From Paenibacillus sp. BIC5C1 (GTDB lineage Bacteria; Bacillota; Bacilli; Paenibacillales; Paenibacillaceae): a stretch of 64,000 nt of DNA. The stretch covers positions 2,480,001-2,544,000 of the forward strand of contig NZ_CP135922.1 in assembly GCF_032399705.1 (NCBI RefSeq), in the 5' to 3' direction. Shown here one piece after another: positions 1-7,842 of the stretch. Made by a program: the position numbers and the translations under genes. The notes beneath the pieces are model-generated. The model did not search any database. It was not told the DNA's origin and saw only the letters and a list, made by a program, of their open reading frames with translations. Numbering within the stretch: position 1 is the first letter of the stretch; every line of letters starts with the position of its first letter.

Positions 1-153
1 AATTCTCAGCAGCAACGTCGCTCACGTGAACGTGAAGAACAATCTGATGATGCTGTAAGCACAGCAACACTCCAGGAAGAATTGCGCAACTGGCGCAGTG
101 AACATGAGGAAGGTAACGACCTGCGCAGAGACACGTTTACAGCAGAAGCTTAA
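1..153 (+). CDS. fliK: Flagellar hook-length control protein FliK, C-terminal end (partial)
   Basis: An open frame enters from the left edge and stops at a TAA at 151-153, giving the last 50 residues of a protein. The tail is hydrophilic and rich in Gln, Arg and Glu, ending FTAEA. FliK controls hook length and the export switch; its hook domain is followed by a polar tail. The call rests mainly on position: in Bacillales operons fliK lies directly before flgD, which starts 20 bases downstream. The recognisable hook domain is outside the window, so homology cannot be checked from this fragment. Confidence 0.6.
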   Translation, partial: NSQQQRRSREREEQSDDAVSTATLQEELRNWRSEHEEGNDLRRDTFTAEA

Positions 154-172
154 ACAGAAATGAGGTGAAAAT

Positions 173-718
173 ATGGCTAATGAAGCGATTTCTACCAATA
201 ATACCTGGCCTAACTATTCGGCAGCGAATAAAGCCACAACAAGCGCTGCAACAAAAGAGCTGGGCAAGGATCAGTTTCTTAAAATATTGATCACTCAGTT
301 GCAAAATCAGGATCCGATGCAGCCAATGGAAGATAAGGAATTTATCGCTCAGATGGCTCAGTTCAGTTCGGTAGAACAACTGGTGAATATCTCTTCTCAG
401 CTAAAGACTTTAAATCAGTCTCTTGGGACAGTTTCGGGCATGATTGGCCGCGAGATCAGTTGGCTTTCTTCTAATAAAGAGGATAACGGAACCCTCCGTC
501 AGGGTATTGTGGATTCCATCATCGTACGAGATGGTGTTCAATACGCAAAAGTAGGCAATGACGAAATCAAGCTGGATGAAATTATTCAAGTAACTAATCC
601 AACACAGGCTGAGGAAAATGAAACTCCAGTTAAGGACGCTGCAGATTCAGCTGTAACGAATGAAAACCAGCAACCAGAAGCATCAGCACAGCCTGAAGAC
701 AACGGAAACACGTTATGA
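173..718 (+). CDS. flgD: Flagellar hook assembly scaffold (hook cap) protein FlgD
   Basis: FlgD caps the growing hook and lets FlgE subunits assemble; it is exported and does not remain in the finished flagellum. The 181-residue product has the family's conserved N-terminal block at about residues 30-75 (KDQFLKILITQLQNQDPMQP, then FIAQMAQFSSVEQL). A short central domain follows, then an acidic Glu/Pro/Ala-rich tail from about residue 140. A GAGGTG ribosome site precedes the ATG. The stop overlaps the start of the next gene (ATGA), so the two are probably translationally coupled. The C-terminal Ig/FnIII-like part usual in proteobacterial FlgD is largely missing, as I recall for Bacillus homologues. 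Confidence 0.92.
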   Translation: MANEAISTNNTWPNYSAANKATTSAATKELGKDQFLKILITQLQNQDPMQPMEDKEFIAQMAQFSSVEQLVNISSQLKTLNQSLGTVSGMIGREISWLSSNKEDNGTLRQGIVDSIIVRDGVQYAKVGNDEIKLDEIIQVTNPTQAEENETPVKDAADSAVTNENQQPEASAQPEDNGNTL

Positions 719-1098
719 GTGACCGCATAACAGTAGGCCAACTGTACACAGGTCCAATTACCCCCAATTTGCATAATCGCTCCAAAGCGGGAGAAGCATC
801 CACTGTACCTGAGCGCCCTTTTGCACAGGTATTGGAAGATAACCTGCTGAAATTGAGTAATCATGCTGCAAAAAGGTTGGAACAGCGCGGTATTGAACTC
901 AAGACGGAGCAGATGCAGCAGATTGGAACTGCTCTGGATAAGGCTGCTGCCAAAGGAGCCAAGGAATCCTTGATTTTGATGAAAGATATGGCTTTTATCG
1001 TTAATGTCAAAAATCGTACTGTCGTTACAGCCATGGATAGTGAAAGCATGAAGGATAATGTATTCACCCAGATTGATAGTGCTGTAATCATTTCTTGA
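715..1098 (+). CDS. Small flagellar operon protein (TIGR02530-like)
   Basis: The gene encodes 127 residues and overlaps flgD by 4 bases. It resembles the short proteins found between flgD and flgE in many Firmicutes (TIGR02530, 'flagellar operon protein'). Visible features are a C-terminal block at about residues 45-125 with FAQVLEDNLLKLSNHAAKRL, then a helix and a strand-rich end (DMAFIVNVKNRTVVTAMD). There is no signal peptide or membrane segment. The biochemical role is not established, as far as I know. Position suggests a part in hook assembly or hook export, which is inference. Confidence 0.7.
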   Translation: MSDRITVGQLYTGPITPNLHNRSKAGEASTVPERPFAQVLEDNLLKLSNHAAKRLEQRGIELKTEQMQQIGTALDKAAAKGAKESLILMKDMAFIVNVKNRTVVTAMDSESMKDNVFTQIDSAVIIS

Positions 1099-1123
1099 CC
1101 GGCTGGCCCTTCTCGGGAGCCGG
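1099..1123 (+). other. Hairpin between the TIGR02530-like gene and flgE
   Basis: CCGGCT (1099-1104) pairs with AGCCGG (1118-1123). No T-run follows, so this is unlikely to be a terminator. It could stabilise or process the operon mRNA just before the abundant hook protein is translated. Confidence 0.4.
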
Positions 1124-1180
1124 AATGCCGCTGACCGACTGACGCGGTAACCAAACTAAGGCTGGGAGGATTTTTAAAAA

Positions 1181-1996
1181 ATGTTGAAATCAATGTACTC
1201 AGGCGTTTCCGGGATGCGGGGTTTTCAAACGAAACTTGATGTAATCGGTAATAATATTGCGAACGTGAATACGGTTGGTTTTAAAGGTAGCCGTGTCATG
1301 TTCAAAGATATTATGAGCCAAACAACGGCGGGGGTAACAGCACCTGGAGATGAAAATGGTGGTGTAAATGCAAAGCAGATTGGTTTGGGTGTATCGGTAG
1401 GATCAATTGATACCCTGCATCTTGCAGGTAGCCCAATGACAACTAATAATCCAACCGACCTGCGTCTCAATGGTGATGGCTTCTTCCTGGTGACCCTTGG
1501 TGGTGAACAAGAAGTTCCTTTTTTAACCCGGGCAGGAGATTTCCATGTGGATGCTAACCGTAACCTTGTAACTTCCGATGGTCTGTTCGTTGTTGATAGT
1601 GGCGGAGAACCTATCACATTGGACGAAGCAGTCGTTTCTTTCACTATTGGTCAAGATGGAATTATCAACCAGACGATGGATGATGGAACAACTGAAGCCG
1701 GAGCACAACTCGGCATAGGGAAAGTGACAAATCCGGAAGGTTTGGAAAAAATCGGCGGAAACTTGTATCGCATTACTGCAAATGCCAATGCTGATGGGGA
1801 ATTTGAAATTGTCACTGCCAATAGTACTGAATTTGGTACAGGATCCGTTATTGCAGGACAACTTGAAATGTCCAACGTGGATCTTACAGGTGAATTCACA
1901 GAGATGATCGTTGCTCAGCGTGGATTCCAGGCGAACTCACGTATTATTACAACGTCCGATGAAGTGCTTCAGGAAGTTGTTAACCTGAAACGTTAA
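1181..1996 (+). CDS. flgE: Flagellar hook protein FlgE
   Basis: FlgE polymerises into the hook, the universal joint between rod and filament. The 271-residue product has the N-terminal axial-protein signature (LKSMYSGVSGMRGFQTKLD, then IGNNIANVNTVGFKGSR). It also has the matching C-terminal helix (FTEMIVAQRGFQANSRIITT, ending LQEVVNLKR). The central domain is short, as in Bacillus FlgE, which older annotations call FlgG. GGGAGGA lies upstream of the ATG with an A-rich spacer. The position between flgD and swrD agrees with the hook assignment rather than the distal rod protein. Confidence 0.92.
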   Translation: MLKSMYSGVSGMRGFQTKLDVIGNNIANVNTVGFKGSRVMFKDIMSQTTAGVTAPGDENGGVNAKQIGLGVSVGSIDTLHLAGSPMTTNNPTDLRLNGDGFFLVTLGGEQEVPFLTRAGDFHVDANRNLVTSDGLFVVDSGGEPITLDEAVVSFTIGQDGIINQTMDDGTTEAGAQLGIGKVTNPEGLEKIGGNLYRITANANADGEFEIVTANSTEFGTGSVIAGQLEMSNVDLTGEFTEMIVAQRGFQANSRIITTSDEVLQEVVNLKR

Positions 1997-2021
1997 TAAC
2001 TGATTAGTGATTTTAAATGCG

Positions 2022-2039
2022 GGGGGAGCTTGCTCCTCC
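2022..2039 (+). other. Hairpin between flgE and swrD
   Basis: Bases 2022-2028 pair with 2033-2039 (GGAG closing a CTTG loop, then CTCC, extended by G-C and G-T pairs). No T-run follows. It may be an mRNA stabiliser or processing site 3' of flgE, separating the highly needed hook message from the next gene. Confidence 0.4.
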
Positions 2040-2061
2040 ACTCTGATCAAGGGGGCTTAGC

Positions 2062-2283
2062 ATGATTTCGGTTACGCGGTTAAATGGTTCTCCCATGTGG
2101 TTAAATGCGCTGATGGTTGAAATTGTGGAAGAGACACCAGACACGTATATTACTCTGGTAACCGGAAAGAGACTTATTGTGCTTGAGAAAGCCGATGAGG
2201 TTATTTCCAAAATTAAAGATTACAACCGTGAAATCGGGGTTCAGGCAGCCACTATTAAAGTGCAGCAAACGGAGGAGTCCTGA
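2062..2283 (+). CDS. swrD: Swarming motility / flagellar protein SwrD (FlbD family)
   Basis: This 73-residue protein matches the FlbD/SwrD family: start MISVTRLNGSPMWLNALMVE, then ETPDTYITLVTGKRLIVLEK. In B. subtilis the SwrD protein (YlzI) raises motor power for swarming; its mechanism is not fully known. GGGGG lies before the ATG. The stop overlaps the fliL start (TGATG), suggesting coupled translation, and the gene sits between flgE and fliL as in B. subtilis. No membrane segment is seen. Confidence 0.85.
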   Translation: MISVTRLNGSPMWLNALMVEIVEETPDTYITLVTGKRLIVLEKADEVISKIKDYNREIGVQAATIKVQQTEES

Positions 2284-2741
2284 TGAAAAAGATGTTGCCT
2301 TGGCTTGCAACAAGCTTGCTAGCTATAACACTCATTGTGGTGGTTGTGTTTGTATTTATGCAAGGACAGAACGGGAATAAGATTGATACACATACGGCAG
2401 CCGCTGCAGAAAAGAAGATGACAGCGGATGAGATTGTTGCAGTTTCCTCAGAGCTTGGAGAAATTAAAACTAATTTGGCTGATATAGACCATATTGTAGT
2501 TGTAAGTTTTTCTTTCAAATTATCCGACAAAAAGGCTAAAGAAGATTTTGAGAAAATCAAGGAAATCACGGTGAAACCTATTATCATCCAGACTTTTGCG
2601 GATACCAAGTCTAATGAACTGGCTACAGCGAAAGGTCGCATTCAATTTAACAAAAAATTGACTGAGCTTATTAATGAAGCTTTACCAGAAGGTAAGCTGG
2701 CCACCACTAGTTTTTCTTCTTTTGTGATGGCGCCAATGTAA
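2283..2741 (+). CDS. fliL: Flagellar basal body-associated protein FliL
   Basis: FliL is a single-pass inner-membrane protein that associates with the stator and supports motor torque. The 152-residue product has an N-terminal hydrophobic helix at about residues 4-24 (LATSLLAITLIVVVVFVF). A linker and a periplasmic-type domain follow, with the family-like C-terminal pattern INEALPEGKLATTSFSSFVM. It lies between swrD and fliM and overlaps swrD by one base. Confidence 0.88.
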   Translation: MKKMLPWLATSLLAITLIVVVVFVFMQGQNGNKIDTHTAAAAEKKMTADEIVAVSSELGEIKTNLADIDHIVVVSFSFKLSDKKAKEDFEKIKEITVKPIIIQTFADTKSNELATAKGRIQFNKKLTELINEALPEGKLATTSFSSFVMAPM

Positions 2742-2780
2742 TGAACAGGACACGCTGTAAATCTGTAAGGGGGTGAGAAC

Positions 2781-3779
2781 ATGGTGGATGTATTATCACA
2801 AAATGAGATTGACGCCCTATTAGCTGCCCTTTCCTCTGGTGAAATGGATGCCGAGGAATTGAAAAAGGAAGAAACTCAAAAGAAAATTAGATCGTACGAT
2901 TTTAAGCGGGCGGTTCGTTTTTCCAAAGATCATATTCGAAGCTTGACCCGTATTCACGAAAATTTTGCACGCTTTCTCACCACTTATTTTTCAGCCCAAC
3001 TGCGGACGTTCGTTCAGATCAATGTCGTTCAAGTTGAACAGTTGCCTTATGACGAGTTTATCCGTTCTATTCCGAAGATGACGATATTGAACATATTTGA
3101 GGCGGAGCCATTACAGGGACGGATGGTAATGGAGGTTCATCCCAACGTGGGTTATGCAATGCTGGATCGTCTGCTTGGCGGAACAGGAAATGCACCGACA
3201 AAGATCGCATCGATGACGGAAATTGAGACAACGATTATGGAGCGGATTTTCAGCCGTGCGTTTGAAAGTTTGCAGGAAGCATGGAAGACTGTGTTGGATA
3301 TTTCTCCAAGGATGGAAGCGCTGGAGACCAATCCGCAATTTATGCAGATTGTTTCCCCCAATGAGACTATCGCTTTGATCTCACTGAGTACCAAAATCGG
3401 TGACACCACAGGCATGATCAATTTGTGTATTCCGCATGTCGTTCTTGAACCTATTATGTCCCGGTTGTCGACCCATCAGTGGTTTGTTTCGGAGAAAAAA
3501 ACCAGAGCTCCGGAAGAATATGATGCTCTCAAAGAGCGTGTGAACAAAGCCAAATTGCCCGTCGTTGCGGAGTTGGGAGAATCCAGGATTTCGATTGCTG
3601 AATTTTTGGGTCTGTCTGTTGGCGATGTCATTACGTTGAACAAACCTGTTGATGAGGGACTGTCCATTAAAGTTGGAGATAGGCTGAAGTATATGGGTAG
3701 CCCGGGAACGATCAAGGATCGTGTGGCTGTGCAAATAGACAAGATTGTCACCGAAGGAGTTGAAGAATTTGACGAGTAA
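2781..3779 (+). CDS. fliM: Flagellar motor switch protein FliM
   Basis: FliM is the C-ring protein that binds phosphorylated CheY and links it to rotor switching. The 332-residue product opens with the CheY-P binding motif (LSQNEIDALLAAL). The CheC-like middle domain follows (MTEIETTIMERIFSRAFESL), then the C-terminal SpoA domain from about residue 250 (LSVGDVITLNKPVDEGLSIK). AAGGGGGTGA is a strong ribosome site. Its 3' end overlaps the start of fliY. Confidence 0.95.
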   Translation: MVDVLSQNEIDALLAALSSGEMDAEELKKEETQKKIRSYDFKRAVRFSKDHIRSLTRIHENFARFLTTYFSAQLRTFVQINVVQVEQLPYDEFIRSIPKMTILNIFEAEPLQGRMVMEVHPNVGYAMLDRLLGGTGNAPTKIASMTEIETTIMERIFSRAFESLQEAWKTVLDISPRMEALETNPQFMQIVSPNETIALISLSTKIGDTTGMINLCIPHVVLEPIMSRLSTHQWFVSEKKTRAPEEYDALKERVNKAKLPVVAELGESRISIAEFLGLSVGDVITLNKPVDEGLSIKVGDRLKYMGSPGTIKDRVAVQIDKIVTEGVEEFDE

Positions 3780-5031
3780 GGATTATTTATCCCAAGAAGA
3801 AATCGATGCTTTGCTCAGACAATCGGAATCGATGAACAGTTCGGAACCGGCTGAGAAAACAGTTGATGATTTTTTGACCGAGCTGGAACAGGATGCCTTG
3901 GGGGAGATTGGTAACATTACATTTGGTAGTGCGGCGACAGCTTTGTCTACGCTATTGGGCCTAAAAGTAGATATTACAACACCTAAGGTGTCCATCATCA
4001 GTCGGACACAGTTTGATGAAGCCTTTCCTAAGCCTCACGTTGCAGTTCATGTGAATTATGTGGATGGATTTGAAGGGATCAACTCGCTAGTTATCAAAAA
4101 ACGGGATGCTCAAGTCATTGCCGATTTGATGCTTGGTGGCGAAGGGAATCCGATTGATGAAGAACTGAATGAAATCCATATCAGTGCAGTACAGGAAGCG
4201 ATGAATCAGATGATGGGTTCCTCTGCTACTTCCATGTCCACAATCTTTAACCGTTTCGTGAATATTTCTCCTCCGGGAATTGATATTCTCAATATGGAAA
4301 GTGGTGAGGGAGTCAGCAATCTTCCAGAAGATGAGACATTGATTCAAGTATCGTTCCGTCTGTTGATTGGCGATCTGATTGATTCCAATCTCATGCAGCT
4401 GCTTCCAGTACATTTTGCCAAAGAAATGGTAGAGATGTTGATTGGAGGAGCTCAAGAGTCTACTGCTAGTGCACCAGTTGCGTCTACACCAGAGCCAGTA
4501 CAGGCAGCAGTACCGGTTGTCCCTGAGCAACCTCCGGTTCAGCAACAGATACCGCCACAGGCGCAGCAACCGCCTGTTCAAGATTATAATGGGTATGGAC
4601 AGGCTCCGATGGGGATACCGCAAGGAATGCCGCCACAGCAGCCATATGGCATGCCTCCGCAGCAACCTTATGGTGTACCGCAGCATTACGGCGGTGTGCC
4701 GAATAGGAATGTAAACGTACAACCGGTTCAATTCGCCAATTTGCAAAATGGGGCTTTCGGCCAGGTAGACGAAAACAATTTGAATTTATTGATGGACATT
4801 CCCCTTAAAGTCACCGTAGAATTAGGAAGGACCCAGAAGCAAATTAAGGATATTTTAGAACTGTCACAAGGTTCAATTGTCGAGCTGGACAAACTGGCCG
4901 GTGAACCTGTCGACATTTTGGTAAATAACAAGTTGATTGCCAAAGGTGAGGTTGTCGTAATCGACGAAAACTTTGGTGTTCGTGTTATAGATATCGTAAG
5001 CCAATGGGACCGAATTCAGAAATTACAATAA
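3769..5031 (+). CDS. fliY: Flagellar motor switch phosphatase FliY (FliN/CheC fusion)
   Basis: FliY is a C-ring protein that also dephosphorylates CheY-P. I start it at TTG 3769, nine bases after AAGGAG (3754-3759), inside the end of fliM; a TTG at 3745 lies upstream of that site. The product is about 420 residues. It has an N-terminal CheY-P binding motif (YLSQEEIDALL), two CheC-type phosphatase signatures (DALGEIGNITFGSAATAL and VQEAMNQMMGSSATSM), and a Gln/Pro-rich linker at about residues 228-314. The C-terminal FliN/SpoA domain includes LMDIPLKVTVELGRTQKQIK. The linker contains PPQQPYG-like repeats. Confidence 0.93.
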   Translation: MTSKDYLSQEEIDALLRQSESMNSSEPAEKTVDDFLTELEQDALGEIGNITFGSAATALSTLLGLKVDITTPKVSIISRTQFDEAFPKPHVAVHVNYVDGFEGINSLVIKKRDAQVIADLMLGGEGNPIDEELNEIHISAVQEAMNQMMGSSATSMSTIFNRFVNISPPGIDILNMESGEGVSNLPEDETLIQVSFRLLIGDLIDSNLMQLLPVHFAKEMVEMLIGGAQESTASAPVASTPEPVQAAVPVVPEQPPVQQQIPPQAQQPPVQDYNGYGQAPMGIPQGMPPQQPYGMPPQQPYGVPQHYGGVPNRNVNVQPVQFANLQNGAFGQVDENNLNLLMDIPLKVTVELGRTQKQIKDILELSQGSIVELDKLAGEPVDILVNNKLIAKGEVVVIDENFGVRVIDIVSQWDRIQKLQ

Positions 5032-5059
5032 GCACAATTTAGGGAGGACTTGAATCAAG

Positions 5060-5425
5060 ATGGCAAACCGAATTTTAGTCGTGGACGACGCTGCATTTAT
5101 GAGAATGATGATCCGGGACATTTTGTCCAAAAACGGATACGAGGTCGTTGGCGAAGCACAGGATGGATCACAAGCAATTGAGAAGTTTAAGGAGCTTCGT
5201 CCTGATCTGATCACAATGGATATTACCATGCCTGAGATGGATGGTATTGCAGCTTTGAAAGAAATTAAAAAAATTGATGCGAACGCAAAAGTGATTATGT
5301 GCTCTGCTATGGGTCAACAAGCGATGGTTATTGATGCAATCCAAGCTGGAGCTAAAGATTTCATTGTGAAGCCGTTCCAATCTGACCGGGTTATCGAAGC
5401 AATCAGCAAAACGCTGGGCGTTTAA
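5060..5425 (+). CDS. cheY: Chemotaxis response regulator CheY
   Basis: CheY is phosphorylated by CheA and acts on FliM/FliY to set rotation. The 121 residues are a single receiver domain. The acid pair is D9/D10 (VVDDAAFMR), the phospho-acceptor is D54 in TMDITMPEMDG, the Ser/Thr switch is in CSAMGQQ, and the conserved Lys is in IVKPF. AGGGAGGA lies upstream of the ATG. It sits between fliY and fliO, the same place as in B. subtilis, so it is the motor CheY rather than an unrelated regulator. Confidence 0.95.
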   Translation: MANRILVVDDAAFMRMMIRDILSKNGYEVVGEAQDGSQAIEKFKELRPDLITMDITMPEMDGIAALKEIKKIDANAKVIMCSAMGQQAMVIDAIQAGAKDFIVKPFQSDRVIEAISKTLGV

Positions 5426-5430
5426 GAGAC

Positions 5431-5973
5431 ATGATGATGGCTCAGGATAAGATTCCAGATGATGTTGGCACGGGAGTCAATTATTATTTTCAGCTTGTAT
5501 GGGTGATTGTTGTCCTGGCCGTCATTCTGGTTCTTATAGTCTATCTGATTCGTTTTCTAAACAAACGGAATCAGCGATGGTTCCGGAACGGCACAATTCG
5601 TATTTTGGGTGGAGTCGGGCTGGGACCAAACAAGTCGCTGCAAATTATAGAAATTGGCGGTAGCGTTTATCTACTCGGTGTGGGTGATGACATACAGCTG
5701 GTGGATAAGGTTTCGGATCTTGAAGAGGCACAGCGAATCATTGATTCATTTGAACGGGATGCTTCAGCACAACAGGGAAGCCTTTCGCCTCTCATTGCAA
5801 AGCTGGCAGCCCGATTACGCAAAGATGAACCGCCGCAGGAAATGGAACTCGAGGATACAACCTCTTTTCACGAACTGTTTGAATCTAAACTTCGGCAGAT
5901 GCCTAACCGTAAAGAGAAGATGGAGAAGGTTCTGGAAGAAGACAATACTACAGATCGGTCGAGGGATTCATGA
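5431..5973 (+). CDS. fliO: Flagellar export apparatus protein FliO (FliZ of Bacillus)
   Basis: FliO helps the FliP ring assemble in the flagellar export gate. The 180-residue product has one membrane helix at about residues 20-43 (VWVIVVLAVILVLIVYLI). It then has the family's core IRILGGVGLGPNKSLQIIEI and VYLLGVGDDIQLV, and a polar tail. Three in-frame ATG codons (5431, 5434, 5437) follow the cheY stop closely, so the start may shift by two codons. No clear signal peptide is visible. The gene overlaps fliP by 4 bases. Confidence 0.87.
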   Translation: MMMAQDKIPDDVGTGVNYYFQLVWVIVVLAVILVLIVYLIRFLNKRNQRWFRNGTIRILGGVGLGPNKSLQIIEIGGSVYLLGVGDDIQLVDKVSDLEEAQRIIDSFERDASAQQGSLSPLIAKLAARLRKDEPPQEMELEDTTSFHELFESKLRQMPNRKEKMEKVLEEDNTTDRSRDS

Positions 5974-6725
5974 AGAAAAAGATTTGGTTAGCGTGTTTTT
6001 TCATAGGACTCATCAGTCTGGCATCCGTCACTGTTGCCTTTGCCGAACCGATTCCGAATATTGATATTCAAATTGGAAACGGGGATGGGGGCACTCCAAG
6101 CACGAGTTCACTGTCCATTATCCTGCTGATCACGGTACTTAGTATAGCACCAGCTTTGCTAGTACTAATGACTAGCTTTACCCGGATTGTTATCGTTCTC
6201 GGTTTTGTGCGGACATCCTTGGGTACGCAGCAAATGCCACCCAATCAGGTGCTGGTCGGTTTGGCACTTTTTCTAACACTGTTTATCATGTCACCGACAT
6301 TGTCATCCATCAATCAGGTAGCGCTTCAGCCCTATCTCAAGGGTGACATAACACAAACCGAAGCGTTGGAAAAAGCTGCGGATCCCATGAAGAAGTTTAT
6401 GTTCTCCCACACTAGGGAGAAAGACCTGCTGCTGTTTATGAAGTACAATCAAACCGAAAAGCCAAGCACATACCAGGATATACCGATTACTGTGATGGTA
6501 CCGGCATATGCAATCAGTGAGTTGAAGACAGCATTCCAGATGGGATTCATGATATTTATTCCATTCTTGGTTATAGACATTGTAGTTGCGAGTACACTCA
6601 TGGCTATGGGGATGATGATGCTTCCACCTGTCATGATCTCATTACCTTTCAAAATATTGCTATTTGTACTTGTCGATGGCTGGTATCTGGTCGTGAAGTC
6701 ACTGTTGCTGAGTTTTAACACTTGA
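5970..6725 (+). CDS. fliP: Flagellar export gate protein FliP
   Basis: FliP forms the core ring of the type III export gate in the membrane. The 251-residue product starts with a cleavable signal sequence (KKKIWLACFFIGLISLASV, ending near FAEP). The two FliP blocks follow: MTSFTRIVIVLGFVRTSLGT with QMPPNQVLVGLALFLT, and FQMGFMIFIPFLVIDIVVAS with MMMLPPVMISLPFKILLFVL. It is coupled to fliO by a 4-base overlap and followed by fliQ and fliR, the other gate components. Confidence 0.96.
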   Translation: MKKKIWLACFFIGLISLASVTVAFAEPIPNIDIQIGNGDGGTPSTSSLSIILLITVLSIAPALLVLMTSFTRIVIVLGFVRTSLGTQQMPPNQVLVGLALFLTLFIMSPTLSSINQVALQPYLKGDITQTEALEKAADPMKKFMFSHTREKDLLLFMKYNQTEKPSTYQDIPITVMVPAYAISELKTAFQMGFMIFIPFLVIDIVVASTLMAMGMMMLPPVMISLPFKILLFVLVDGWYLVVKSLLLSFNT

Positions 6726-6750
6726 GCCGGCATATTAAAGGAGGACGGTC

Positions 6751-7020
6751 ATGACTTCGGAGTTTATTATCGGTCTGGCCGGGAAAGCAGTTTATACTTC
6801 ACTGCTGGCTAGCGCACCTATGCTTATTCTAGCTCTGGTTGTAGGACTCATTATCAGTGTGTTTCAGGCAACCACTCAAATTCAGGAGCAAACCCTTGCC
6901 TTTGTGCCTAAAATCATTGCTGTACTTCTGGCAGTACTTTTGTTTGGTCCTTGGATATTGAATATACTGGTCGATTTCACGTATAACATTCTCGACAATT
7001 TATACAGATACATAGGGTAG
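6751..7020 (+). CDS. fliQ: Flagellar export gate protein FliQ
   Basis: FliQ is a small two-helix membrane subunit of the export gate. All 89 residues match: helix 1 at about 15-40 (LLASAPMLILALVVGLIISV), then FQATTQIQEQTLAFVPKI, then helix 2 (IAVLLAVLLFGPWILNILVD). AAAGGAGG precedes the ATG. It lies between fliP and fliR with close spacing. Confidence 0.95.
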   Translation: MTSEFIIGLAGKAVYTSLLASAPMLILALVVGLIISVFQATTQIQEQTLAFVPKIIAVLLAVLLFGPWILNILVDFTYNILDNLYRYIG

Positions 7021-7030
7021 GCTGTTGCAG

Positions 7031-7819
7031 ATGGAGACATTGTTGCAAAGTTTTCCTGTCGCTCTGCTTATGTTTTGTCGAATAGCATCATTTTTTGTAA
7101 CTGCGCCGGTCTTCTCGGCTCGGAATGTGCCGAATTCTCTTAAAATTGGTTTGTCGGCATTTGTAACCTTTACTGTGTATATGGTATACGGCATAGATCA
7201 GGTTGTTCCTACAGATCTGAGTTATATCCTGTTGGTTATCCGAGAGATACTGATTGGCTTGCTCTTAGGCTTTGTTGCATACCTGTTAATGACGGCTGTA
7301 CAGACAGCAGGAACCTTTATCGATCTTCAGATCGGTTTTGGTATGGCCAACGTATACGATCCAATGACAGGGGCATCTGCTCCGCTTACAGGTAACTTCA
7401 AATATGCTTTTGCGGTATTGCTCTTTCTGACAATGAACGGACATCATTATCTGCTTGATGCCATTGTTTACAGTTATCGCTGGATTCCGTTATCGAATGT
7501 ATTCTTTCTACGATTGGCAGATGGAAGTATTGCTGAATTTTTGGTGCGTGCATTAGGTCAATCATTTATGTTGGCTTTTCAGATGTCTGCGCCGATTGTA
7601 GTTGCTCTGTTTTTGACAGATGTAGGATTGGGATTCTTGGCGAAGACGGCTCCTCAATTCAACGTATTTGCTGTCGGAATGCCACTTAAGGTACTCGTAG
7701 GACTTGCTATTTTGCTTTTGCTGGTTCCCAGTTTTGCCTTTGTGTTTAGTCAATTGTTCGAAGTAATGTTCAGATCCATGGAAAACTTGCTTGGGACCAT
7801 TGGACAGAGGCCGGGCTGA
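7031..7819 (+). CDS. fliR: Flagellar export gate protein FliR
   Basis: FliR completes the FliPQR export gate. The product is a multi-pass membrane protein of about 262 residues. It includes FFVTAPVFSARNVPNSLKIG near the N-terminus and VQTAGTFIDLQIGFGMANVY with DPMTGASAPLTGNF in the middle. I choose ATG 7031; a TTG at 7025 is in frame and gives two more residues. Neither has a strong ribosome site, so translation may depend on coupling to fliQ, which ends 10 bases earlier. Confidence 0.92.
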   Translation: METLLQSFPVALLMFCRIASFFVTAPVFSARNVPNSLKIGLSAFVTFTVYMVYGIDQVVPTDLSYILLVIREILIGLLLGFVAYLLMTAVQTAGTFIDLQIGFGMANVYDPMTGASAPLTGNFKYAFAVLLFLTMNGHHYLLDAIVYSYRWIPLSNVFFLRLADGSIAEFLVRALGQSFMLAFQMSAPIVVALFLTDVGLGFLAKTAPQFNVFAVGMPLKVLVGLAILLLLVPSFAFVFSQLFEVMFRSMENLLGTIGQRPG

Positions 7820-7842
7820 GTGAAACGGAGGACAAGATTCGA

